The notes under the pieces are model-generated. The model did not search any database, was not told where the DNA came from, and worked only from the letters and a program-made list of their open reading frames with translations. DNA of 64,000 nt. It comes from Dactylis glomerata. Its lineage: Eukaryota; Streptophyta; Magnoliopsida; Poales; Poaceae. Both the position numbers and the translations under genes were made by a program. Where the stretch lies: the NCBI GenBank assembly GCA_007115705.1, contig QXEO01000546.1, positions 9,895,007-9,959,006 on the forward strand, in the 5' to 3' direction. Numbering within the stretch: position 1 is the stretch's first letter; the number at the start of each line of letters is the position of its first letter. This document shows, in pieces, positions 11,881 to 23,479 of this stretch.

Positions 11881-12437
11881 TTGATTTGGATATCTCTATG
11901 AGTGGTGTTTGTCAAGTACTTGATGAACTTTGAGGAGTGCTTCGTAGCCCTACGCAATGATTAGTGTTATTCAATAGGAGAGTAATTCAGAGTACCATAG
12001 TGAAGATAAGTTATTTATTTATTCAATCATGTTATATTTGTTGGGAGTGTGTCCACTAGTGAAAGTATGATCCCTAGGCCTTGTTTCCAAGCATTGTACA
12101 CCGTTTACTTACTGTTTTGTTACATGTTTGCTCGCAGCGATTTTTATTCCAGATTGTATTTACTACTTATAATCATCTATACCACTTGTATTTCACTATC
12201 TCTTCGCCGAACTAGTGCACCTATACATCTGACAAGTGTATTGGGTGTGTTGGGGACACAAGAGACTTTCTGTATCGTAATTGCAGGGTTGCTTGAGAGG
12301 GATAGCTTTGACCTCTTTCTCCCTGAGTTCGATAAACCTTGGGTGATCCACTTAAGGGAAACTTGCTGCTGCTCTACAAACCTCTGCACTTGGAGGCCCA
12401 ACACTGTCTACAAGAACAGACGCGTGCGTAGACATCA

Positions 12438-13345
12438 TCCGCACACTTCCGTTAGACTCCGTCGTTGGTACGGTGCCCCGGTTTGGACTCGGTTGATCGG
12501 GACTGTCGATTACGCCAGCGGTTCTCTCGTTTTGTGAGTTGGTGTGTGTCTTTTTTGTTTATGCTCTTCTTCAGTTTCCCCTTGTAACTCTGGTTCCTTT
12601 GAACCCATCTTGCATTAGGCTGCAAAGCCTTATAGACAAAAAAATTGGGGTTGCTCCTTGCTCCCCGGGATCTCCTTCCCTGGAATGCCACTCTAGGCAG
12701 CGCTCCAAATGGCTAGATAGCGCCACCACCTCCATGAAGGTGAACACTCACTGCCACCTCTAGACCAAGCTGCTGCACCACCGTGCCCCTCGTGTCGTTG
12801 CCTTCACTGGCGAGATCAGTCGCACCACCACACTCCCCTCCATGCACTGAGGAAGTCCACCTATGGCGCCCAGCTGACGTCCCACCTAAGGGGCCTAACA
12901 GCATGCGCCATCACTCGCCGCTTTTGATGGCCAGGCGCGGCCACCACCACCGGCGGCAGCGGTCGGGGAGAGAGAGGATCAGGGGTGCCTTTTTCTAGGA
13001 TTTGGGGTGTCCACCGGAGCCGCTCACGCTCGCGGTCCGAGAAGAGAGAGGAGCGACTTTGCACGTCTTCAAACCTAAGGGCCTGGTCATGTACATCTTA
13101 TATCTCAGAATCTGTGACTACTCAATTGCACATCTTTAGATCTAAATTGTACTGTAAATTATTTAATTAATGGAACTATGCGGCTAGAGTTAGACCCACC
13201 GGAATTTAACACAAAATCAAAACCACTATTAGTCAATCAAAATCAGAAGCTCGAAGCTCAGAACTCAGCAAAAGATCCCAAAAAATGTCCCAAAACTGGA
13301 AAACTCCGGCCAATTTCTAGGATTGGCCTTTTTTCCGCGCAATGC
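12438..13345. other. Intergenic relics between LTR and CACTA element
   Basis: 12438-12640 resembles the tail of a transcribed region but has no assignable coding sequence. 12650-13060 is GC-rich and gene-like on either strand without any recognised motif. The last 280 bp are AT-rich. No intact gene is seen. Confidence 0.35.
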
Positions 13346-13800
13346 CACTACAACAGGACAGAGCTTTGGTAACACAGTGTTGTGTTACTACAGGTCCAAA
13401 ACACTGTTACTATGCCATTTAGTAACACCTTTTGACATGTGTTCCATTAGGCCGTGTTACTAAGTGGTGTGCACAGGCACACATAATAATTGTTACCATA
13501 TGCTAAAAATTGTGTTACCATTTATATTGTTGTAACACGCTCATTACGTGTTACTGAATGTACCGGTAACACATTTTTATACCTATAGTAACACCAGTGG
13601 TAACATATTTTGGTAGACGTGGAACTATGATGGTAACATATTTTGTAATCATAGTAACATACTTAGTAACAATTATTTTAGCTGGAGGACCCTATTAGTA
13701 ACATAGTAGTCAAGTGTTGTAACACTATTATTCATAGTTATCAATTACCTTGGTAACACATTTTGAAGTACGGTAACACCATTAGTAACACTATATTTAA
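13346..13800. repeat. CACTA left terminus and subterminal repeats
   Basis: The terminal inverted repeat is followed by many short direct and inverted copies of TAGTAACAC/TGTGTTACT-like motifs. In CACTA elements such motifs bind the TNPA-type protein. Confidence 0.8.
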
Positions 13801-14185
13801 TGTATTTCTTTTTAATTAGTCAAAAAAAAATTGTTCCTATTTTATGGATTTTACATTTATTTAATAAATCGCTGCACACACTAAAATAATTCATTCATTA
13901 TTTTAGTATGATACATCCACATATTGAAAGTATGAAAATATTGATTACGAATGTAGAATTGTGTATAACAAAATTAGGAAGATATTTGCACAACATCACA
14001 CTCATATTAATTTGATAAATCATAGTGAAGAATATTACACCATAGTGTTTGCATCATCCGACTAAATAAAAAGATCTTGTGAACGATAGTACATTTTACA
14101 ACCTATCAATGTAAACTAATTATTGCTAAACAAACTCTTCAAAATTTATTTGATTCTTGATCCAACCAGAGACTTCAGGTGCAGC

Positions 14186-16080
14186 TCAGTCATCCTTCTT
14201 TCGAATCTGTAAAATAGAATTGGACCATTCAGTTACATTATTAAATATGCACAAAACATGACTAAAGAATCCTTCAGCAACAGCATCACCAATTCAGCAC
14301 CTAACTCGATATACTTCCCTTACCAACTCCTCGTTATCTAAAATAGGTTGATCTATGTGCACAAGAGGAAATTCAGCACCTAACTCGATACCAGCTGCCT
14401 TAGTTGCAGGATCAAAACTCTGAATAGTAGCATATGCAACGTTCTTCTAGTTTGGATAGGTTGACGTCTTCAAAATTACCTTGGAACCAACACATATCAT
14501 GATCAATATTAGAATTGGATGACAATGATAATCTTTTCAGGTAACAGGATCATTGCAAGGAAATACCAAATCAGAATGAGGTATATTGTTGTTGTAGTTG
14601 CACCTTCAGATAAAAAGAAACTCTAGTAATGACGTTAACTGCATGATCTTTCATGAGTTAAAAGCTGCATAGATGCTTTGGAGCCTAAGATGCCATTTAA
14701 CCTTTGCTATTGGTCAGACAAGCTCAGCATATACAGACTTACACAAAAGAAAAGATCAATTAGCTACCACTTTATTCAGCCGTAGTCCAGGCGATATTGG
14801 TTCAGACTACTGTTGCCTCTCTACCATGAACTGTAGTATGCTTCTTGCACATATCTGATCAAAATTACAACCATCTAATCATCACAAAAAACATCAAAGC
14901 TATTCCTGGTTTATCTCACAAAACATAGTGACAACCTGTGGTTTTGGGAAGTGGTTCATACTCTCCCAGATATGTGCATAACGTGGTTTTTCCAAAATTC
15001 TCTTAGTCACCTTCTGCTAGCAGTAGACATCCAGTAAACCTCCATGGAAAATCCAAGAAACAGAACACAAGTAAATCCAAGGAACGGTTATATAGGAATC
15101 ACTTAGTGAGCTGACTTCACAAGTTCTTAACTCTAGTTATGCATTTAGGAACCAGGAACGTGAGATCTAGCACCTCATACTCTACTAGTACTCGCATAGA
15201 AAAAGAGATATAGTACCAAGTATTGTTGGCCGATCTGATTGAAGAAATGATTGCCGGATGAAATCAAAACAAGATGCTAAGAACGAACCAGATTTTGGAT
15301 GCCTGAAGTTGCAGCTGTGTGATCCCGCTCATACAGAGAGCCTTGGTGGTAGAAGACAGTGGCTGCAGCTATGCCCCTGGCCGCACGGTCGGCTCCGACG
15401 GCACAAAAGAAGTAAGAGCGATGGTGGTGCAAGCCTATACGGCAGCAGATGGGAATTAGGTAATGGAATAAGAGTTAAATTCATCTGATCTTCGATTCCA
15501 GCAAATAAATAGTGGTTTTCATTCAACACGACACGAACTCAACCAAAGTGAACATGTGACAGGGTTGTACTATGACCTTATAAACTTACTCTGTCTGGCT
15601 AGCCAGTTTAGCTTATGGGAAGGAATCAAATAATGATTTGGTGAATCTCACTGTTGAGAAAAGCACCATGATTAGCACAAAGAACTAATAACCTAGAGCA
15701 GCCATTTACCTTGACTGAACAAGTACGCCTTCTATTTGAGGGAACTGAGTGTGGGCGTTTATTTCTAGTGCCATGCTGGTCTGATCTTGCCACAGATTTA
15801 ACCCGTCTAATCTCTCATTTCCCTCACCTATAAACAGACAATATTAGCACATGGAGAGATATTCATATCCTGTAGCTATAGAAAGCTGCAACTTCAAAAC
15901 ACAAAAGCACACAAATATTACCTTTGGCATGGAATCAATAATACAATATTGCAGCGATGATGATTTTTGTTGAATCAGTAGACAACTGGCATTATCATGC
16001 TCGCCATCCTGGTTCTTGGCATTACCAATACTGTTTTGACAGATTTTCTGTCTAAGTAAAGCTAAGCCTGCAATCGCCAT
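14186..16080 (-). pseudogene. TNP1-like CACTA protein gene, decayed
   Basis: Read from right to left, candidate exons lie at about 16080-15922 (begins MAIAGLALLRQKICQNS), about 15827-15710 (ERLDGLNLWQDQTSMALEIN), about 14492-14296, and 14206-14186 (IRKKDD then stop, after a TTTTACAG acceptor). The 14492-14296 exon reads VGSKVILKTSTYPN, then a stop, then KNVAYATIQSFDPATKAAG and IELGAEFPLVHIDQPILDNE. This matches the style of the plant TNP1/En/Spm C-terminal domain (VALATI...P..VGGVE.G.EF). That domain belongs to the accessory DNA-binding protein of CACTA transposons, fitting its location inside the element. The in-frame TAG after YPN and the awkward splice phase between the first two exons argue for a pseudogene. 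Confidence 0.55.
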
Positions 16081-16619
16081 TCTTGCAACCTATGTCCGCG
16101 TAGTATGCAAAACCAAATCTTTTTTAGCATAGCTGACACACACTAGCATAATTCATCCCACACAAGTAGAGCTTTTAACATTCTCATCCAGATGTTGGTC
16201 AGCAGGGTATTTTAATTTTCATGTAATCAAACATCTGTTCGCATCAGTCAAATTTAATCCTTTTATGATTTGAATTGTGCATGTATGAGAGAACTAACTT
16301 ATATGGTCCTTCATTCGGTACTATCCATATGCCAATGTGCCATGTTCTCACAAGATCTGTTACGCTGCAGCATCATATAGTCATATACATGAGCGTGCAA
16401 CACCATGGTAGTACCAAGCGACCAAGCAATACAATGAGTGAATTCATAGTAGATAAATGAGGGAAGGCGAAAGGAGAATAAACCTAGTACAAGTCTGTAG
16501 TCTTGGACAGGGTAATCAATCGGAACAGGTTGTGGGTGTGGCCTCTGCAACAAGGATCGCAGAACCGAACGATCCTACAAAAAAAACATGTGAGTGCATG
16601 CTATTTCCCAATGTATAGA

Positions 16620-16995
16620 CTGCAGAATTAAGGCAATATCATACAAGTCAGCGATGGCTTACTGCAGGAACTGAAGACGCATGAACACACGTCTGCACTC
16701 ACATGGGATGCGGGGGCCTGACAAATGCCTGCGGTGGCTGAGCTTTGGTGTGCAACCAGAAAGAGGGAAATGGAGTTCCAGATGCGTCGGGAGGAGGGCG
16801 TAGTGGCGGGTGTCTTGGAGGTGGCGGGGCGGAGTGGTTGTGGGCAGTGTGGGGCGGCGCGGTGGTGTGTGTCTCGGAGGTGGAGGGCGGTGCGGTGGAG
16901 GACGGCGGTGGTGGCCGTCGGGGAGGAGGGCGTAGTGGTGGGCGGCGCGGTGGTGGCCATCGGGGGCTACTTTGTCTGTGTAGATGAGGTTTTTT
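16620..16995 (-). other. GC-rich block, possible 5' exon of the CACTA gene
   Basis: On the minus strand an open frame of 110 codons starts at 16960 (MATTAPPTTTPSSPTATTAV) and is Pro/Thr/Ser-rich. It lies just upstream of the TNP1-like exons in the same orientation and could be their first exon. It also contains diverged internal repeats: GGGAGGAGGGCGTAGTGG at about 16788 and again at about 16921. The coding status is unproven. Confidence 0.3.
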
Positions 16996-16999
16996 AGGG

Positions 17000-18230
17000 A
17001 GGAGATTGATTTGGGGAAGAGTTAATTAGAGGGTCAATTTTTAGGTGTTGTCAATAGAGGTAAAATTATATATTAGCGGGAACGATTAAAATTTTCCCTC
17101 CACTCGTTTTCCTCTCGACCAAAATAACCAGATTGACAGACAAAAAAGATTTATTTATTTTTGTGAAAAAATCAAACTAGCAAAATAGTCACCCCTAAAA
17201 ATCAAAGAAACAACGTCAAGATCTCCTTTTAGAGGACTAAAACGCGAAGGGAGCCTGGATGAGGGGTGACGGCGCGGCATGTCCGTAAACTCATGATATG
17301 TAGAGGGAAATGATTTGAATTGAATGAAATTAAGATAAAGTACAAAACATTTTTTGTTTAATTAAGACAAATACAAGAAAGTAAACATCTATATTAAAAG
17401 GGATTTTTATTTTCGTGTCCACCGACAGAGAGAGAGGGGTGGCCATGAAAAGAGAGAGAGGGGTGGCCACGAAGAGACGGAGAGGGGTATACTGCCCGTT
17501 AGATCAGTGGATCAACGGTTGGTGGAGTCGATCCGTGTGACAATGGCTCAACCAATCAGGATAAGTTTGGGCTTTTGTGAGCATTTGTGATAGTACTTGA
17601 GGGCAAAACTGAATAGTACTAAGAAACCAAGCGCACGTAAATAGTAAATAGACTAAGGGATTCAAACAAAAGAATTACAAAATGAAAAATACGTGTTTTG
17701 TACAATATAATTCATATTGGGCTACATCAAATTATTTGCAATTCAAATATACACGAGTGTGATAATTATGGCCTCATTTAGACAAACTATGTTTTGGAGA
17801 AGATATTTTGCAAAGGGGTTTGAGTGGAAAACCATGCATCTTCATAGCTACTAGTGATTCTGAGAAGTGGCAATTTGTGGTAAACCCTTGATTTATCTAT
17901 GTTTGTTAAGGTTTTCTAGGTGGCAGGTTGCGTAGAAAGACTTCATGAGTAGGTGTCACTATGTTTTTATTTTTTTTGGATTTTTTTGCGCATGAAATGA
18001 CTCAATTAGCTATGTTAATCTCATTTATTGACTCTCTGTTGACCAGCTACTTGAGGGTAGAACTAAGTATATTGCACTTGCCAGTCTAATTACTCGAGGG
18101 AAAAACTAAGTACAGATAAAATTTCTGTATAAGGCCCGAGGTTAGAACTGAGTACACCAAACGTCCCAGGGTTAGCCTCGTGTCGCGGTGCACGCTGTAG
18201 CCGTGCATAGCGGACGCGTGTTGCGGTACA
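17000..18230. other. CACTA interior without genes
   Basis: AT-rich spacer. A purine-rich tandem repeat at about 17427-17485 contains three copies of a GAGAGGGGTGGCCA-like unit. No coding potential is seen. Confidence 0.5.
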
Positions 18231-18243
18231 CGCCATCTTCGTC

Positions 18244-18250
18244 TTTATAG
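18244..18250 (+). promoter_or_regulatory. TATA box of passenger gene
   Basis: TTTATAG lies about 105 bp upstream of the ATG at 18355 and is followed by a CT-rich leader (CTCTTTCTCTCCCTCG). This is the usual layout of a grass core promoter. Confidence 0.45.
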
Positions 18251-18354
18251 AGCCTCTCTTTCTCTCCCTCGACGCTCGCCCAGTCTCTCATTCTCACTGC
18301 AATCGCCTCTCCTGTCCCATCATCTTCTCCACAATCGAAGAAAAAACCCCGGCG

Positions 18355-18738
18355 ATGGAGAAGAATGAGATGCCCATTATCGGCGCTTCCGACGTAGCCG
18401 CCGGCGCATCGGCCGCCGCCCCCGTCCAGGCCCCCGTCGCTGCTTCCAACGTAACCGCTGGCGCATCAGCCGCCGGCGCATCGGCCGCCGCCCCCCGTCC
18501 AGGCCCCCGTCGCTGCTTCCGACGTAGGCGCCGGCGCATCAGCCGCCGGCGCATCGGCCGCCGCCCCCCGTCCAGGCCCCTGTCACTGCTTCCGACATAG
18601 GCGCCGGCGCATTAGCCGCCGGCACATCGGCCGCCGCCCCCGTCGATTGGGACCAGTACGAAGACCCGTACGAACCAGTGTCATACGTCGCGTTGGAGAA
18701 CCCCTACGACACCAGCATCGTCGACGATGAGCCGGAGG
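18355..18738 (+). pseudogene. Passenger gene first exon with Ala-rich repeats, frameshifted
   Basis: A TATA box, a leader and an ATG in good context (GGCGATGG) open a frame reading MEKNEMPIIGASDVAAGASA. It runs into a tandem Ala/Gly/Pro-rich minisatellite with units around GCCGGCGCATCGGCCGCC. Two of the repeat units carry one extra C in a C-run (at about 18492-18497 and 18564-18569). Each shifts the frame by one. After both shifts, the frame reads on as VDWDQYEDPYEPVSYVALEN and ends PEV at a GT donor (18739). The exon looks like the 5' end of a host gene acquired by the CACTA element. I do not recognise the gene. Sequencing error in the C-runs is an alternative to real mutation. Confidence 0.45.
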
Positions 18739-19929
18739 TAACCCTTTGTTCCCTTGTTCTTATCTCATTTCAATCCTTTTGTGTTAGATCTTGCGTTATT
18801 CGGGTTCATCTGTTCCTAGTTCAATCCTTTTGTGTTAGATCTTGCGTTATTAGGGTTCGTCTGTTTCAAATATTATTTTATAAAGTATTTACTCTTATTT
18901 CAAATATTATTTTATAGAGTGTAGAGTGAGTCATATATGTGCTGGATGCACCTCATCCTTGCTTCATTGCTGTGTAAATGCAAAACTATTTCAGTTTTTA
19001 AAACAGTCATTGCATTTGCTGATTAGTAGTTTAGAAATTTGGAAGGTGAAAATGGTCTTGCACAAGAAATTGAGTAGCAATGTAGAAATACCATGTCTGG
19101 CCTTAATCTCTGTGCTTTCCTTTACAGTATACATATAACTGAATTGAGCATCATAGATTGCTTCTGTACTGAATATTTCCCATTTTAATCTTTGCATCAT
19201 CATATTATTCTAGAATATTTTGACCAACGACCATGATTTAGATGTTCGAGTAAAACACACAATTTTTGGGAAAGCATGCACATGAATGGACGTGGTCAAG
19301 TGTGTTGGAAGTATTCAGACGGTCAAAACCTTAGTAGGTAAAACATTTGAATTATATCTCATAGCTTAATACGACTGTGCCTTATGGATTGCCTGTAATT
19401 TATCCGGAAGAGAGCTTCTATTTCTAGAAAATGTAGTATATAGCAAGCTCCATTGGACCCAAGGTTTTGCCAAGACCGTTGTTTCACAGCTGTTCACACA
19501 TTGTACAGGTTGCCTTGGGCTAATACTCTCCTATTGCAAGACTCCCATGCTTCTAGTTTGCTTTTCTTATACTCTTCATGCAAGTAACAAGATGAATGGT
19601 ACATTATTATACTTTAGGAAGCCATATACCTGAGCTCCATGAGCTTATTAGCCTTTCTAGGAATTTTTTTTGTTATGAAATGATTGTAAACTCAAAAGTT
19701 GCTTTGTGTTTTCTGTATTAGTTATTATAAATAGCTTCTCAAATTACTTTGGCGATGTTAGTGGGCATCATCTGATGCATGTCTCTGTAAAATAGTCAAA
19801 CTTAAAGGTTACATTGAGTTAGGGCTAGATTCTTTCTTACTTTAGTTTTCTGTAAATAATCCAGCTGAACAGTAAGTGGAACCTGGTCAACCGGTGCAGT
19901 ATCCAGGAACAAGTCTTCAGGTTCTGCAG

Positions 19930-20190
19930 CTAATTGCAAACAAGTTATCTCATACATAGTAGAAGGTACAGGGGCGCAATATGCATCAAGTGTGAGAGAA
20001 ATCTCGATTGTCAGATCAGATTTTGATGAGCTTGTGTTTAAGTTTGAAGTTACAAATTGAAATATTGAGCCTCATAATCTAGCTCAATTTGCTTTATCTC
20101 TAGAACAGGGGCGCCACCTGTGGCTTATTTGAACCCCACCCGTGATACTGTTTCAATCCTTGTAACTCTGGACTTTGATCAATAAAAGCG
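19930..20190 (+). pseudogene. RNase H-like (RVT_3) domain relic
   Basis: One frame contains REISIVRSDFDELVFKFEV, a stop, then EPHNLAQFALSLEQGRHLWL. This resembles the C-terminal end of plant RNase H-like RVT_3 domains (AHNLAKFAL..GRHVW..PP). It is followed by CCACCC and an AATAAAA signal near 20181. Stops interrupt it, so it is a fossil. It may be the 3' part of the passenger gene that starts at 18355, or an independent non-LTR retrotransposon relic. Confidence 0.4.
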
Positions 20191-20532
20191 TGCAAGTTAT
20201 TCTAGAAAAATGCTGGTCAGACAGTTAACATTCTTTCGTGTTTGCACCGCTCAAATTAACCGTGTTCATCCATTTGCTGCTTTCATACTACTGATTTTAA
20301 AAAATGCGTCTTCCTTGCACCTATCAAGAGGCATTCTTAGTAACTTACATTCCAAGTCAACTAAACAAACACCCTCTGCTATATAAATTAATTATTTTTT
20401 GGTCATTAGTAATTCAATCATAATTAAACCTATCAAGAGGCATTCTTACTACGCTACATTCCAAAGAAAAATCCCAACCAATTTGAAACCACAGCTGTAT
20501 AAGAAATGGATTCTCCCATCTTTACACTACTA

Positions 20533-20712
20533 CCTCTGTTCATATGAATAAGACTCATTTTGAAACAAACCTTGATCAAAAGGTTTAAGAAATGATATCT
20601 TGATTATATACTACAATTTAAATCAAATATTTCTTTCTTATATACATGCATTAATTTTGGTTAAAGACAAATCTTAAAAGCGTGTGCGCCTTATCCATTG
20701 AAATGCATGGAG
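20533..20712. mobile_element. Stowaway-like MITE
   Basis: TA dinucleotides flank a 180 bp AT-rich block whose ends (CCTCTGTTCATATGAATAAG and the inverted ...TTGAAATGCATGGAG) are imperfectly complementary. It is degenerate. Confidence 0.45.
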
Positions 20713-21121
20713 TAAAACATTTGAACTCTTTCCACGTACTTGTACTTACAGTTATGATATTATTGCAATGAAAGTAGAAGTACTACTTCAGCTTATTTTG
20801 AGTCACATGTTGAACCACCACATATGAGGTCCACATGCCATCAATTCAAATCAATCTACAGTTAGCAACCCTAAAATCGGTGAATCTCAAGCGCGTAAAG
20901 CGACATGCTTGGCAGCAAAGGGCATAAAATTTATGCCTTAATTTTTTCCGATTCCCTCTAGTGGAGCAACGGGTCATCTAGTAGTCAAAAAAATGAGCTA
21001 ATCACATAGGAAGTTCTTCCTCCCCCACCTACATACGTAATTTTTTTCACATTACAAAGTTTGGCAAAATTTCAAATTTCAGAAATACATATAATCTATA
21101 TTGAGTTACATATATCCAATA

Positions 21122-21215
21122 CTCCCTCCGATTGGAAATAAGTGTCGGTGACTTAGTATAAAATTTATACTAAGTTAGTACAAAATCACCGATACTTATT
21201 TTCGATTGGAGAAAA
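21122..21215. mobile_element. Stowaway MITE
   Basis: CTCCCTCCGATTGGAAATAA at the left pairs with the inverted TTATTTTCGATTGGAG at the right. TA flanks both ends. The 94 bp element folds into one long hairpin and shares its core (TGTCGGTGA) with the copies at 54190 and 60896. Confidence 0.85.
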
Positions 21216-21299
21216 TACTATTTTGATGCATAAATATTAAGTGTCTCCTGGTTCTAATTTCACCACTGCACCCCCCCTAAAAAAACTTAGGACCGGCCC

Positions 21300-21604
21300 A
21301 ATAATAGAGCTTGTAACACTATGGATCAACATATGATTATATGTTACTCACACTAATCTTTGTAACACACTCCCGCCAACTCATATCTATGTGTTACAAT
21401 GTCAATATACTTGTATCACATAACATCTCACACATAATCATATGTTACTGTGTTGATATATTTGTAACACAATTTTAGACCTTATATAGTTTGTGTTACT
21501 AGCGGTCTTTGGCACACAAATTATGTGTTACTATAATTTTCCCTGTAACATATATTACTATGTGTTACATGATTGAGTTACCAAAGCTCTGTTCTCCTGT
21601 AGTG
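21300..21604. repeat. CACTA right terminus and subterminal repeats
   Basis: TGTAACAC and GTGTTAC motifs recur up to the terminal inverted repeat that ends CTCCTGTAGTG. The array mirrors the left end. Confidence 0.8.
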
Positions 21605-21607
21605 TGC

Positions 21608-22330
21608 GGATTCCTGAAAACAACTAGATAGTTTTATCCAGGGTACCCGATACGAGCCCGGCAGGCCGCTATATGTCCTAGACGGAGGGACATTTAGGAT
21701 TTCCTGGCGCGAGTCCTCCGCGGCGACTTGTCTCCGCATCTCCCCTCACTTGTTTCCCTCCGATGAGCAATCACCGCCGCTATGGCTAACGACGCTTCAC
21801 CTTGGCATGGCAGTTCGAACTTGGGGCCATAGCCTTAGCACTAAGGACCCAGAGGAATGGCAACACTTCTGTTGACCGAAGCAGGCATTTGCTAGAGGTG
21901 TCTCGTCCCGCCGGATGGTCACCTCCCCAACGTGGGACGGGATCCACAACGTGAGGCCACATGCAGGGCGGGGTGCAAACGACGTGGAGGCTGGGAGCTC
22001 CCGCGCGCAGCCACATTGCCGGCGCGTTTTGTCAGGCCGTGGCGGTCGTGGGCTCTCTCCCGGAGCAACCCGGAGTCATGGGGTAGCCCCGGATGGGAGA
22101 TCCTCAACACTATCATGCCGCCTCGCATCAATGAGGCCCAGAACGTGATGCACGAGCTCAACGTGGCCGACTTGCAGCCTCGGTACCAGGCAGCATTGGA
22201 GGAGACAAGCTCCCCCCTCCCCCCCCCCCACACACACACGCACACCCCCCCCCACCCATCGATGGCGGTGACGCCGTTAGAATCCTTGCTCCGGCTGCCT
22301 CCATGGCAACCATGACGACCATGGCAACGA
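21608..22330 (+). other. GC-rich gene-like debris
   Basis: The block has a long open frame (21932-22315) encoding NTIMPPRINEAQNVMHELN, then ADLQPRYQAALEE, then a Pro/His-rich C/CA microsatellite region. Frames on both strands stay open, which reflects composition. The run around RINEAQNVMHELNVADLQPR looks protein-like but I do not recognise it. It is possibly a decayed transposon ORF. Confidence 0.25.
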
Positions 22331-23400
22331 TGCCTTCCAGTACTAGTTAGTTTCTTCTTCTAGTTAATTTAGTTCATGTAGTATGCATGAAGAATTTATG
22401 AACTATGTATGTAACTTGTGGCACGAACTTGCTACGGCGAGCTATTTTGATTTATCAAATACTATATGAAGTAGCATATCAAGCATCTTGTTTGGCGCAA
22501 CAATTATGGTACTGCAAATAGGTTTTCAATTTCCCAACATCATGCGAGTTTCTGTTTATTCGGGATGGACCTAAATACTTCCTCCGTCCCGGTGTATAAG
22601 TCCTGCGTATATCCCTACATCGTCATTTTGACAAATATAATCTAAATTTTATAACATAAAAATTATACCATTAGAAAAGTACAACGTTTGAAGTTTACAG
22701 TGATAGATATTTTTTAGTATATAACTTATATTTCCTCCGTTCCGGTTGAAGTTTACAACGTTTGAAGTTTTTAATTTCCCAACCCGTGATACGCGGGTTT
22801 CATTTTATTCGGGAATCGGGATGGACCTAAATACCCAATGAAGCGCCGGTAGGTGCAGATGTCGCCCTCCCGACAGCTTTCTTGGCACACACGATGCAAT
22901 TTGAACTGATTGATCTCGCGCACATGCTAAGGCTACCACTACCACTTAAACAAAATGCTATCTGTCGCTCGCCATCCCCAAGAGGTGTATGGGTATGGCC
23001 AGTAGAGTAGCCTCCACGCTCTTAACGCTATCACCAGGTTCTAGCCAGTCCATCGTCAACGTCCTCAACGTCACTGAAGAGTACAACTTGCTCAAAGGAC
23101 TAGGCGAGAGAAGCAGGAGAGTGGGAGCTGTAGCGCAAGAACATGACGTGAGAGAGTAGCCATGTCGTAGCTCTTTTTATTTTATTTTTCGTTTTTCAGT
23201 TCTTGTGATCGGCCTCTTGGTTCGATCAATTCTTGTATATAAACACTCTGCCTTCTATAAAATGAAGGTACCCGTTCGCCGTACTCTCTAAAAAAAAAAA
23301 AACGTCCTCAACGTCACGTCACGTACGCTGCGTCCTCGACAACGACCGTCTATGCCTACCACTGACCGATGTGTCGCCTGACCTGTGGCCACACTGACCG
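22331..23400. other. Intergenic region upstream of the UGT gene
   Basis: Contains Stowaway/Mariner-like fragments with CTTCCTCCGTCCCGG at 22578 and TTCCTCCGTTCCGG near 22733. A diverged direct repeat (AATTTCCCAAC...GGATGGACCTAAATAC) lies at about 22528-22577 and 22771-22832. No gene is seen. Confidence 0.45.
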
Positions 23401-23401
23401 A

Positions 23402-23408
23402 TATATAT
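23402..23408 (+). promoter_or_regulatory. Candidate TATA box of the UGT gene
   Basis: TATATAT lies 72-78 bp before the ATG at 23480, followed by a GC-rich short leader. Confidence 0.45.
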
Positions 23409-23479
23409 TGCACTCTGCAGCCGCCACTGCAGTGAGCTAGCTAGAGCGGGGGAGATCAAGCCGAGCTGCGGTGCCACCG

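Larger units (their letters stand above)
10897..12437 (+). mobile_element. 3' LTR, about 1.54 kb
   Basis: The LTR begins TGATACGTCTCAAACG and ends GCGTAGACATCA, so it has TG...CA borders. A TATA box (TATATAAAG) lies at 11268-11276, followed by a GC-rich leader. The left part aligns by eye with the start of the LTR at 63021 but the two diverge strongly further right, so they belong to related, not identical, families. The partner 5' LTR is not in the window, so no target duplication can be checked. The 162-codon ORF at 12049-12537 crosses the LTR border and is not credible. Confidence 0.75.
13346..21604. mobile_element. CACTA (En/Spm) DNA transposon, complete
   Basis: The left end reads CACTACAACAGGACAGAGC and continues CTTTGGTAACA. 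The right end is its inverted counterpart, closing ACAGAGC-type sequence with CTGTAGTG at 21604. Both ends are flanked by TGC (13343-13345 and 21605-21607), the 3 bp duplication typical of CACTA elements. Subterminal arrays of GTAACA/TGTTAC motifs occupy about 13370-13800 and 21300-21590. The interior has a decayed TNP1-like gene on the minus strand (14186-16080), gene-derived passenger sequence on the plus strand (18240-20190) and Stowaway MITEs. No large TNPD-type transposase ORF is present, so the element is probably non-autonomous. Confidence 0.85.

Noticed and set aside
12049..12537. 162-codon ORF across the LTR border
   Set aside because: It starts inside the LTR and ends in flanking sequence, so it cannot be a conserved gene of either.
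13370..13800. CRISPR-like or satellite array
   Set aside because: The short GTAACAC motifs are irregular in spacing and orientation and lie inside a CACTA terminus, so they are subterminal binding motifs.
23471..23479. GTG at 23471 as UGT start
   Set aside because: Plant nuclear genes use ATG; the ATG at 23480 matches the usual UGT N-terminus.
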